From Actinomycetales bacterium (lineage in GTDB: Bacteria > Actinomycetota > Actinomycetes > Actinomycetales > JAHECE01): DNA of 7,689 nt. Positions 1-5,134 of this stretch are shown here, one piece after another. Under the pieces are notes generated by a model that did no database searches, had not been told where the DNA came from, and saw nothing but the letters and a program-made list of their open reading frames with translations. The translations under genes were made by a program, and so were the position numbers. The first letter of the stretch is position 1. Each line of letters starts with the position of its first letter. Where the stretch lies: contig JAHECE010000129.1 of NCBI GenBank assembly GCA_024641895.1, positions 1 through 7,689 on the forward strand. Direction: 5' to 3'.

Positions 1-475
1 GATACACCGCGGCCGGGTCGTCGGACACGACGTCACCCACCGCCAGAGCACTGCCGGCGTCCCGCAACGGCTCGAGGTACCGCTCTTCGTAGGCATCAAG
101 CAGCTGGAGGCGCTGGGACCGGTACTCAGACCCGGAGAGTGACGGCAGCTCGTCCAGGGCGGAAGAGAACTCCCTGACCGCCGTGGCGGCCTGCGGACTC
201 GTTGCGAGCTGCGCGGCCAGACTCCGATAGAACCCCACCTGAGCAGCGACGTCGAGGGACCCGGACGAGCGCAGCGCCGTGAGGGAGTTGTCGATGGTTA
301 CCCCGCCCAGCTGTTGACCGGCGCTCAGCCCGACGATCGTCGCGGCGATCATCGAGACGAACCCGACGCCGAAGAGCGCTCCCGCGAGCCGCGACGCCAG
401 AGTCACGCCCCACCGCGACCGACGCCCTGAGGCCGAGCCGACCTGGGTGCCCTGCACGCCGACATCGCGGACCAT
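1..475 (-). CDS. N-terminal part of a membrane-anchored sensor protein, possibly an adenylate/guanylate cyclase (partial)
   Basis: This reading frame is open from ATG at 475 down to the window edge (158 codons), so the C-terminal catalytic part is missing. The start is followed by a short polar, Arg-containing stretch (about residues 1-22), then one hydrophobic segment (about 24-51), then a probably extracytoplasmic helical region with LRSSGSLDVAAQ, an acidic stretch and a Tyr-rich YEERYLEPLRDAG motif near residue 134. This layout fits the sensor region of actinobacterial membrane-bound adenylate/guanylate cyclases, which carry a similar Tyr/Leu/Pro motif before the second membrane helix. That assignment rests on remembered family style and is an inference; a histidine kinase or chemoreceptor sensor module would look much the same. 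GTG at 481 is an in-frame alternative start two codons upstream. No Shine-Dalgarno is visible, and a TAGGCT hexamer 8 nt before the ATG suggests leaderless expression. It is transcribed divergently from the antiporter operon. Confidence 0.6.
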   Translation of the reverse strand, partial: MVRDVGVQGTQVGSASGRRSRWGVTLASRLAGALFGVGFVSMIAATIVGLSAGQQLGGVTIDNSLTALRSSGSLDVAAQVGFYRSLAAQLATSPQAATAVREFSSALDELPSLSGSEYRSQRLQLLDAYEERYLEPLRDAGSALAVGDVVSDDPAAVY

Positions 476-483
476 GGGCACCG

Positions 484-489
484 AGCCTA
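484..489 (-). promoter_or_regulatory. Candidate -10 element of a leaderless promoter for the sensor gene
   Basis: Read on the minus strand, this hexamer is TAGGCT, matching the actinobacterial -10 pattern TANNNT. It ends 8 nt before the ATG at 475, which puts a transcription start at or next to the start codon. No convincing -35 box was found. This is inferred from pattern and spacing only. Confidence 0.3.
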
Positions 490-553
490 GACGGTCGGCG
501 ACCAGGCATTGGTCTCACCACGCTCCGTCCGGGCTCGGGCTGCAGCACCCACC

Positions 554-571
554 GGGCAGCTGTGCCTGCCC
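554..571. repeat. Inverted repeat in the divergent intergenic region
   Basis: GGGCAG (554-559) and CTGCCC (566-571) form a perfect 6-bp stem around a 6-nt loop. It lies midway between the divergent sensor gene and khtT. It could be an operator or simply a chance product of the high GC content. No coding sequence is supported in the surrounding 482-711 interval. Confidence 0.3.
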
Positions 572-643
572 TCACCGACGACTCCTGGTCGTGCCGGCGC
601 TCTCCTGACCGCAGGCGAGTCGTGCGGGCGGGCGAGATCGGCA

Positions 644-660
644 CGCCTCCGGCCGAGGCG
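644..660. repeat. Hairpin upstream of khtT
   Basis: CGCCTC (644-649) and GAGGCG (655-660) form a perfect 6-bp stem closing a 5-nt loop, CGGCC, 51 nt upstream of the khtT start. If the operon promoter lies further upstream, this would be a hairpin in the leader; otherwise it could be an operator. It does not match any riboswitch I know. Confidence 0.3.
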
Positions 661-683
661 GCGTGACCTCGGCAGCCGTCCCA

Positions 684-693
684 CCTGCGCAGG
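684..693. repeat. Perfect 10-bp palindrome just upstream of the khtT ribosome binding site
   Basis: CCTGCGCAGG is its own reverse complement and ends 7 nt before the GGGAGGG Shine-Dalgarno (701-707). Its position would suit a repressor site or a small hairpin affecting translation. The role is inferred, and chance is a real alternative at this GC content. Confidence 0.35.
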
Positions 694-711
694 CGTACAG
701 GGGAGGGCAAG

Positions 712-1200
712 ATGCCGTGTATGGACGTCATCGAGGTGCTCCTGCCCGGCGTCGGGCTGCGCTATGAGTTCACGACCGCCACGGGCGCCCGCATCGGCGT
801 CATCGCCCACCGCGACGGCCACTTCGAGATGGTGCGCTACTCGATGGCGGACCCCGACGCGTCCCTCCCCCTGATCACGCTGACCCGGGCGGAGGCCGAC
901 ACCGTCGCCGAGATCTTCGGCGCCCCACGGATCAGCGAACGCTTCGCGGACCTGACCCGCGAGATCCCGGGACTCGCCTCGGCGACCATCGAGATCCCCC
1001 ACGGATCGCCGTTCGACGGCCAGACCCTGGGCAAGACGAAGGCACGCACGCGCACGGGCGCCTCCGTCGTGGCGATCGTTCGCGGCGAACACGTGATCGC
1101 CTCCCCGACGCCCAAGGACGGCCTCCTGGGGGGTGACTCGCTGGTCGTCATCGGGACGGACGAGGGAATCCGAGGAGTGCGGACGCTCGTCAGCGGCTAA
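712..1200 (+). CDS. khtT: KhtT-like regulatory subunit of a K+/H+ antiporter (RCK_C/TrkA-C domain protein)
   Basis: This 162-residue soluble protein should sit on the cytoplasmic face of the antiporter encoded next to it and gate it. Residues about 1-72 form the KhtT-type N-terminal domain, with LLPGVGLRYEF near the start. Residues about 84-162 form an RCK_C (TrkA-C) domain, recognisable by the EIPHGSPFDGQTLGK entry, the VVAIVRGEHVIASPTP strand region and the GDSLVVIGT turn. In Bacillus, the KhtT RCK_C domain binds c-di-AMP; that is family knowledge and not shown here. The start at 712 is chosen because GGGAGGG ends 4 nt upstream. A second in-frame ATG at 721 would give a more family-like N-terminus, but the ribosome site would then be 13 nt away. 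The stop codon lies 4 nt before khtU, so the two genes are surely co-transcribed. The function call is firm; the ligand and the exact start are not. Confidence 0.88.
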   Translation: MPCMDVIEVLLPGVGLRYEFTTATGARIGVIAHRDGHFEMVRYSMADPDASLPLITLTRAEADTVAEIFGAPRISERFADLTREIPGLASATIEIPHGSPFDGQTLGKTKARTRTGASVVAIVRGEHVIASPTPKDGLLGGDSLVVIGTDEGIRGVRTLVSG

Positions 1201-1204
1201 GTCG

Positions 1205-2380
1205 ATGGCAGAGATCGGGATCTTCCTCGCGGAGCTCGGCCTGCTCCTGCTGATCCTCGGCGCGCTGAGCGCGATCGCCGAACGACTCCGCATCTCCCCG
1301 ATCCCGCTCTTCCTCCTCGCCGGGCTCGCGTTCGGGCAGGTCGGTCTGGCGCAGGACGGTCAGGCTTCTGAGTTCGTGCAGGCCACCGCCGAGATCGGCG
1401 TGCTTCTCCTGCTCCTGCTGCTGGGCCTGGAGTTCTCGACCGCAGAGTTCAGCGCCTCCATGCGCCGCCACGCGCCGAGCGGACTCGTCGACCTCGCGCT
1501 CAACGCTCCGCCAGGCTTCATCGCGGGCCTCCTGCTGGGCTACGGCTGGCGGGTGAGCCTGGCCCTCGCCGGGATCACCTGGATCTCGTCGTCAGGCATC
1601 GTCGCGCGGCTCCTGGGCGAGCTCGGTCGGATGGCGAACCGCGAGACACCCGCGGTCCTGTCAGTGCTCGTGCTCGAGGACGTCGCCATGGCGGTCTTCC
1701 TGCCGCTGGTCGCCGTCCTGCTCGCCGGCGGCACCATGACGCGGGCCGCGATCGGCGTCGTCGTCGCCCTCGCCGTCGTCCTGATGATCTTCTTCGTCGC
1801 GGGCCGGTTCGGGCCGCGCCTCGGCCAGGTCCTGGGGCCCGAGGACTCCGAGCAGGTGCTCCTGCGAGTCCTGGGAACGACGCTCGTCGTCGCCGGCCTC
1901 ACCTACGCGGTCGGCGCCTCTGCCGCCGTCGGGGCCTTCCTGGTCGGTCTCGCGATCCCGGGGCGCACCGCGATGCGCGCGAGGGAGGTGCTGAAGCCTC
2001 TGCGGGACCTGTTCGCGGCGATCTTCTTCCTCTCCTTCGGACTCAGCGTGGAGACCTCCGGGGTGCTCCCCGCGCTGCCGGTCGCGGCGGCACTGGCGGG
2101 CGTCACGATCCTCACCAAGGTCGCCACGGGCTGGTACGCCGCACGGTGCGACGGCGTCGGTCGCTACGGCCGGTTCCGCGCGGGCACCGTGCTCATTCCC
2201 CGCGGCGAGTTCTCCATCGTCATCGCGGGCCTCGCCGTCATGTCGGGCGCCTCGGGCGTGGGCCCCCTCGCGACCGGGTACGTGCTGCTCCTCGGTATCG
2301 CAGGGCCGGTGCTGGCCCGCACCTCCGACTCCGTGATCGGTACCCTCAGCAGCCGGCGGAGCGCGCCACCGCCCGCGTGA
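1205..2380 (+). CDS. khtU: KhtU/KefB-like CPA2 monovalent cation:proton antiporter
   Basis: This 391-residue integral membrane protein is predicted to exchange K+ (or Na+) for H+ across the cytoplasmic membrane under the control of the KhtT-like partner. It is almost wholly made of hydrophobic helices, about 10-12, as in the Na_H_Exchanger/CPA2 family. Family landmarks are LGLEFS (73-78), a Glu-Asp pair in the VLEDVAMA helix (E158, D159; KefB/KefC usually have Gln-Asp), GAFLVGLAIPG (243-253), the LRDLFAAIFFLSFGLSV helix start (about 266-282) and IPRGEFSIVIAG (331-341). It ends in a short Ser/Arg/Pro tail without a fused TrkA-N domain, which fits a system whose regulator is a separate protein. 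The frame is open further upstream, but a start there would overlap khtT and add a polar, unconserved leader. ATG 1205 begins directly with the first helix. No Shine-Dalgarno is visible, so translational coupling to khtT is likely. Ion specificity cannot be read from the sequence. Confidence 0.88.
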   Translation: MAEIGIFLAELGLLLLILGALSAIAERLRISPIPLFLLAGLAFGQVGLAQDGQASEFVQATAEIGVLLLLLLLGLEFSTAEFSASMRRHAPSGLVDLALNAPPGFIAGLLLGYGWRVSLALAGITWISSSGIVARLLGELGRMANRETPAVLSVLVLEDVAMAVFLPLVAVLLAGGTMTRAAIGVVVALAVVLMIFFVAGRFGPRLGQVLGPEDSEQVLLRVLGTTLVVAGLTYAVGASAAVGAFLVGLAIPGRTAMRAREVLKPLRDLFAAIFFLSFGLSVETSGVLPALPVAAALAGVTILTKVATGWYAARCDGVGRYGRFRAGTVLIPRGEFSIVIAGLAVMSGASGVGPLATGYVLLLGIAGPVLARTSDSVIGTLSSRRSAPPPA

Positions 2381-2391
2381 CGCCCCAGCGA

Positions 2392-2421
2392 TCGACCTTG
2401 GCTCGGCCTGCGGCGTACGGT
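2392..2421 (+). promoter_or_regulatory. Candidate leaderless promoter for the ferritin gene
   Basis: A -10-like TACGGT (2416-2421) is followed by exactly 6 nt and then the ATG at 2428, placing the transcription start at the initiation codon. TCGACC (2392-2397) lies 18 nt upstream of it as a possible -35. No Shine-Dalgarno is present before the ATG, which supports a leaderless message. No IdeR-type iron box (TTAGGTTAGG-like dyad) is visible in the 47-nt gap. Confidence 0.45.
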
Positions 2422-2427
2422 GCGTCC

Positions 2428-2967
2428 ATGGCCAACGACGACTCCGACTTCCTCCGCCTCCTGCGCGCCCAGGTCGGAAACGAGTTCGACGCGCACCAGC
2501 AGTACATCGCGATCGCCGTGTGGTTCGACTCACAGGATCTCCCGCAGCTGGCGCGGTACTACTACCGCCAGGCGCTGGAGGAGCGCAATCACGCGATGAT
2601 GCTCGTGCAGTACATGCTCGACCGGGACCTCGCCATCGAGATCCCCGCCGGCTCCCCGGTGCGCAGCGGCTTCGACCACGTCGTCGAGCCGATCGCGCTC
2701 GCCCTCGCGCAGGAGCAGCGCGTGACCGAGCAGATCGAAGCCATCTTCCGCGCCGCACGCCGCGAGGACGACGCCCTGGGCGAGCAGTTCATGCTGTGGT
2801 TCATCAAGGAGCAGGTCGAGGAGGTCTCCTCCGCGACGACGCTGCTCACCGTCGCCCAGCGCGCCGCCTCCAACCTCTTCGATCTCGAGAACTTCGTCGC
2901 GCGTGAGGCGATCGGCGACGGCGGCGCCTCGACCGACGCGCCGCCGGCCGCCGGGGGCGCCCTGTAG
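2428..2967 (+). CDS. bfrB: Non-haem ferritin, BfrB type
   Basis: This 179-residue ferritin subunit should assemble into a cytoplasmic 24-mer cage that oxidises Fe(II) and stores Fe(III). The match to M. tuberculosis BfrB (181 residues) is strong over the whole length: the FDSQDLPQLARYYY stretch, EERNHAMMLVQYMLDRDL, LGEQFMLWFIKEQVEE, NLFDLENFVARE and a flexible Ala/Gly-rich tail ending GGAL. Ferroxidase ligands expected from the E. coli FtnA pattern are present: E19, E52 and H55 (E-x-x-H), E96, and Q129 with E132. No haem-binding Met as in true bacterioferritin is evident at the usual site, so the name BfrB is historical. The start at 2428 gives the normal length; the longer open frame upstream overlaps khtU and encodes Arg-rich noise. 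A leaderless promoter directly precedes it, so it is probably its own transcription unit although it is only 47 nt after khtU. Mycobacterial homologues are iron regulated, but no iron box is seen here. Confidence 0.93.
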   Translation: MANDDSDFLRLLRAQVGNEFDAHQQYIAIAVWFDSQDLPQLARYYYRQALEERNHAMMLVQYMLDRDLAIEIPAGSPVRSGFDHVVEPIALALAQEQRVTEQIEAIFRAARREDDALGEQFMLWFIKEQVEEVSSATTLLTVAQRAASNLFDLENFVAREAIGDGGASTDAPPAAGGAL

Positions 2968-2988
2968 CCGGGGGGCCGACCGCCCCGG
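2968..2988 (+). terminator. Possible hairpin terminator after the ferritin gene
   Basis: CCGGGG (2968-2973) pairs with CCCCGG (2983-2988) around a 9-nt loop, directly after the ferritin stop codon. There is no downstream T run, as is common for actinobacterial terminators, so termination is inferred from position and stem strength. Confidence 0.3.
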
Positions 2989-3030
2989 CCCAGGCCCAGG
3001 CCCCGGAGAGCGGACCGGAATAGGTCGGTT

Positions 3031-3059
3031 GCCCCGCGACGCGTCGGGGTGCGCGGGGC
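3031..3059. repeat. Nested inverted repeats upstream of the phosphoribosyltransferase gene
   Basis: GCCCCGCG (3031-3038) and CGCGGGGC (3052-3059) are perfect 8-nt inverted copies separated by 13 nt. Nested in them is a second dyad, CCCC-G-CGACGCGTCGGGG (3032-3049), centred on the palindrome GACGCGTC and symmetric except for one bulged G. The block ends 12 nt before the ATG at 3072 and directly abuts the putative -10 element. That is a natural place for a repressor to bind, but this is inference. Confidence 0.4.
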
Positions 3060-3065
3060 GACACT
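3060..3065 (+). promoter_or_regulatory. Weak candidate -10 element before the phosphoribosyltransferase gene
   Basis: GACACT is followed by 6 nt (GGAGTC) and then the ATG at 3072, the same spacing as TACGGT before the ferritin. It departs from TANNNT at the first base. The GGAG in the spacer is only 2 nt from the ATG, too close for a good ribosome site, so leaderless initiation is the likelier reading. No -35 was found. Confidence 0.25.
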
Positions 3066-3071
3066 GGAGTC

Positions 3072-3740
3072 ATGAGCTTCAACGACCGCGCGGATGCCGG
3101 TCGGCGGCTGGGGCAGCAGCTGCGGACGACGTTGCGCGCAGCCTCCGACGTCGTCGTCGTCGGTCTCCCCCGTGGCGGGGTGCCCGTGGCCTTCGAGGTG
3201 GCCCAGGCGCTTCGCGCCCCGCTCGACATCCTCCTCGTCCACAAGATCGGCGTCCCCTTCCAGCCGGAGCTGGCCATGGGTGCCGTCGGCGACGGCGGGT
3301 ACGTGGTCCTCGACGAGCGCACGGTCCGCTGGGCCGGCGTCTCCCCGGAGGACCTCGCGCACGCCCAGAGCCAGGAGCTGTCCAGGCTCGAGGCGCGCGG
3401 CAAGGCGCTACGACGCGGGCAGGCGCCGCTGGAGCTCCGGGGCCGGACCGTCGTCATCGTCGACGACGGCGCCGCAACCGGGCTGACGGCGCTCGCGGCC
3501 TGCCACCTCGCTCGAGCGGCGCAAGCCGGACGCGTCGTCGTCGCCGTGCCGGTCGCCTCACGCGAGGCCGTGACGGCGCTGGAGGCCGCCGCGGACGACG
3601 TCGTCGCGCTGGAGGTCCCCCGTTCCTTCGGCGCGGTCGGTGTCTGGTACCAGGACTTCGGGCAGACCAGCGAGGCCGAGGTGCTCGACCTCCTCGGCCG
3701 GGCCCGAGCCGACCTGCCCGGGCCGGAGGCAGAGCGGTGA
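3072..3740 (+). CDS. Phosphoribosyltransferase-fold protein of unknown substrate
   Basis: This 222-residue cytoplasmic protein has the type I phosphoribosyltransferase fold, which binds 5-phosphoribosyl-1-pyrophosphate. The pyrophosphate loop is GLPRGGVPVA (31-40), and the diagnostic PRPP loop is VVIVDDGAATGLT (127-139), with acidic D131-D132 and the following Gly/Thr-rich turn. Strands with LDILLVHKIGVPFQPELAMGAV (51-72) and a long Arg/Glu-rich helix (93-115) match the actinobacterial group related to the N-terminal half of M. tuberculosis Rv0571c. No base-specific hood identifies it as a purine, pyrimidine or orotate enzyme, so the acceptor is unknown. The stop codon overlaps the GTG start of the hydrolase by 4 nt, so the two are translationally coupled. 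As I recall, homologues exist in which both domains are fused in one chain. A regulatory or amidophosphoribosyl-like role cannot be excluded. Confidence 0.85.
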   Translation: MSFNDRADAGRRLGQQLRTTLRAASDVVVVGLPRGGVPVAFEVAQALRAPLDILLVHKIGVPFQPELAMGAVGDGGYVVLDERTVRWAGVSPEDLAHAQSQELSRLEARGKALRRGQAPLELRGRTVVIVDDGAATGLTALAACHLARAAQAGRVVVAVPVASREAVTALEAAADDVVALEVPRSFGAVGVWYQDFGQTSEAEVLDLLGRARADLPGPEAER

Positions 3741-4444
3741 GCAGCGACGCCGGACCCGTCGGCCGGCCCGACGACGCAGGCACGCCGCGACCCGAAGCGC
3801 CGCGACCAGAAGCCGACGTCCGCATCCGGGTCGACGGCGTCACCCTCGAAGGCACCCTCGTGCCGCCGGCGCCGGGTCACGGGCTGGTGGTGTTCGCCCA
3901 CGGCAGCGGAAGCAGCAGGCACAGCCCTCGCAACCGCTACGTCGCGCGCGTACTGAACCGTGCCGGCCTCGGCACGCTCCTCTTCGACCTGCTGACCCGG
4001 ACCGAGGAGCCGGACCGCAACCTCGTCTTCGACGTGAGCCTGCTGGCGGGCCGCCTGCGCGCGGTAGCAGCCTGGGTGCGCACCGAGACCCGGGACGGCT
4101 GGGAGCCGGTGCGGATCGGGTACTTCGGCGCGAGCACCGGGGCCGCCGCGGCCCTGGTCGCCGCGGCCGTGGGGCAGGACGTCGACGCCGTGGTCAGCAG
4201 GGGAGGCCGGCCCGATCTCGCAGGCCCGTACCTCGCCGACGTCGCGGCGCCGACGTTGTTGATCGTCGGCGGCCGGGACACCCACGTGCTCGCCCTGAAC
4301 GAGGCGGCCCAGGCCCGGCTCGCCTGCGAGAGCCGACTCGAGGTGGTCCCGGGGGCCTCGCACCTGTTCGAAGAGCCGGGCACGCTGGGCGCGGCCGCCG
4401 ACCTCGCGCGCGACTGGTTCGAGGCGCACCTGAGCCGGACCTGA
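3737..4444 (+). CDS. Alpha/beta hydrolase (dienelactone-hydrolase-like) coupled to the phosphoribosyltransferase
   Basis: This 235-residue serine hydrolase has unknown substrate. Residues 1-26 are Pro/Arg/Asp rich and probably disordered. The hydrolase fold follows: oxyanion-hole motif FAHGSGSSRHSPRN (53-66), nucleophile elbow GYFGASTGA with S133, acid VGGRD with D181, and PGASH with H209, in the correct order and spacing for a Ser-Asp-His triad. Dienelactone hydrolase proper uses Cys as nucleophile, so the Ser here argues against that activity; an esterase, lipase or peptidase-like role is possible. The GTG start at 3737 lies in a GTGA overlap with the upstream stop, and GGAGG (3725-3729) sits 7 nt before it. 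The same frame stays open far upstream, but there it runs through the phosphoribosyltransferase and encodes Arg/Pro noise. The shared operon implies that both proteins handle the same metabolite, perhaps a phosphoribosylated or esterified compound; that is speculation. Confidence 0.85.
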   Translation: MSSDAGPVGRPDDAGTPRPEAPRPEADVRIRVDGVTLEGTLVPPAPGHGLVVFAHGSGSSRHSPRNRYVARVLNRAGLGTLLFDLLTRTEEPDRNLVFDVSLLAGRLRAVAAWVRTETRDGWEPVRIGYFGASTGAAAALVAAAVGQDVDAVVSRGGRPDLAGPYLADVAAPTLLIVGGRDTHVLALNEAAQARLACESRLEVVPGASHLFEEPGTLGAAADLARDWFEAHLSRT

Positions 4445-4487
4445 CCCGCCGCGTCCGAGCCCGACCCGCGGCCACGATCGCGGCGGG
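4445..4487 (+). terminator. Perfect 9-bp inverted repeat directly after the hydrolase stop, probable terminator
   Basis: CCCGCCGCG (4445-4453) begins at the base after the TGA and is repeated inverted as CGCGGCGGG (4479-4487), with a 25-nt loop. There is no T run. The position and perfect stem suit an actinobacterial terminator ending the phosphoribosyltransferase-hydrolase unit; the long loop is unusual. Confidence 0.45.
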
Positions 4488-4508
4488 AGTCGTGAGAGCA
4501 TCGGCCCG

Positions 4509-5003
4509 ATGCCCACCACGCCCTCACCGAACGCGACGCCGGGCTTCCACCTGATCTTCTTCACGCCACGGATCCCACCCAACACGGGGAACGCGATCCG
4601 CACCGTCGCCGCGACCGGCGCCACGCTGCACCTGGTGGAACCGCTCGGCTTCGACCTCTCGGACGCCCGACTGCGCCGCGCGGGGCTCGACTACCACGAC
4701 CTCGCGCGCGTCAGCGTGCACGCGGATCTCGATGCCGCACTCGGCGCGGTCGCACCCGGTCGCGTCTTCGCCTTCACCGGCTCGGCGACGACGTCGTTCG
4801 CCGACGTCCGTTACGCCGACGGTGACGCTCTGCTCTTCGGCCCCGAGCCGACGGGTCTGCCGCCGGAGGTGCTCGCCGATCCGCGGATCACCGCACGCCT
4901 CCGCATCCCCATGCTGCCCGGTGTGCGCTCCCTCAACCTGTCGAACTCCGCCGCGGTCGCGGTGTACGAGGCCTGGCGGCAGCTCGGGTACCGAGGGATC
5001 TGA
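4509..5003 (+). CDS. trmL: tRNA (cytidine/uridine-34-2'-O)-methyltransferase TrmL
   Basis: This 164-residue SPOUT-class enzyme transfers methyl from S-adenosylmethionine to the 2'-OH of the wobble nucleotide of certain leucine tRNAs. All three family motifs are clear: IPPNTGNAIRT (22-32), LLFGPEPTGLP (108-118) and IPMLPGVRSLNLSNSAAVAV (133-152), the last two forming the trefoil-knot SAM site. LDYHDLA (60-66) matches the TrmL-specific LDYHDW-like segment. Length is normal for the family, which is a single SPOUT domain acting as a dimer. The start at 4509 leaves a short Pro/Thr-rich leader before the first strand. Its ribosome site is weak: GAGAG at 4494-4498 is 10 nt away, and a GAGCAT hexamer 7 nt before the ATG could instead be a poor -10 for a leaderless message. 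It stands alone, 64 nt after the hydrolase gene, and has no obvious link to either neighbour. Confidence 0.93.
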   Translation: MPTTPSPNATPGFHLIFFTPRIPPNTGNAIRTVAATGATLHLVEPLGFDLSDARLRRAGLDYHDLARVSVHADLDAALGAVAPGRVFAFTGSATTSFADVRYADGDALLFGPEPTGLPPEVLADPRITARLRIPMLPGVRSLNLSNSAAVAVYEAWRQLGYRGI

Positions 5004-5049
5004 CCCAGGCAGGACGCTCACCGGGAGCGGACCGCCGGGGCCGCGTCAG

Positions 5050-5061
5050 GCCCGTACGGGC
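5050..5061. repeat. Perfect 12-bp palindrome in the trmL-phosphatase gap
   Basis: GCCCGTACGGGC reads the same on both strands. It lies 47 nt downstream of trmL and 42 nt upstream of the putative -10 of the phosphatase gene. It could be an operator for the downstream gene or part of trmL termination. A second small hairpin, CCGCG (5084-5088) with CGCGG (5095-5099) around a 6-nt loop, sits between it and the -10. Confidence 0.35.
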
Positions 5062-5102
5062 GGCGGGACCGGGGGCCGGTGCACCGCGGTCCGTCGCGGA
5101 GA

Positions 5103-5108
5103 TACGCT
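5103..5108 (+). promoter_or_regulatory. Candidate -10 element for the HAD phosphatase gene
   Basis: TACGCT matches TANNNT and lies 26 nt before the ATG at 5135, leaving room for a short leader that contains the purine-rich ribosome site (GAGGG, 5126-5130). No good -35 was found at the expected distance. Confidence 0.4.
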
Positions 5109-5134
5109 GAGAAGATCGAGAGGACGAGGGCGCG

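Noticed and set aside
482..711. c-di-AMP (ydaO/yuaA) riboswitch before khtT
   Set aside because: None of the conserved ydaO core segments is visible; only simple hairpins are present.
1133..1204. Upstream start for the antiporter at 1133
   Set aside because: The added 24 residues overlap khtT and are polar and unconserved in style; ATG 1205 leads directly into the first membrane helix.
487..1293. 268-codon minus-strand frame opposite khtT
   Set aside because: It is antisense to a recognised gene and low in complexity; the real minus-strand gene here starts at 475.
2381..2427. IdeR iron box before the ferritin
   Set aside because: No TTAGGTTAGG-like dyad is present; only a weak TTGGCT fragment was seen.
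2903..3736. Upstream extension of the hydrolase frame to 2903
   Set aside because: It overlaps the ferritin end and the entire phosphoribosyltransferase in another frame and encodes Arg/Pro noise. GTG 3737 has a good ribosome site and gives a normal hydrolase length.
2846..4624. A 592-codon minus-strand open frame across the ferritin end, phosphoribosyltransferase and hydrolase
   Set aside because: It is antisense to three recognisable genes, and its translation is Arg/Ser/Pro-rich low-complexity sequence without motifs; such frames are usual in very GC-rich DNA.
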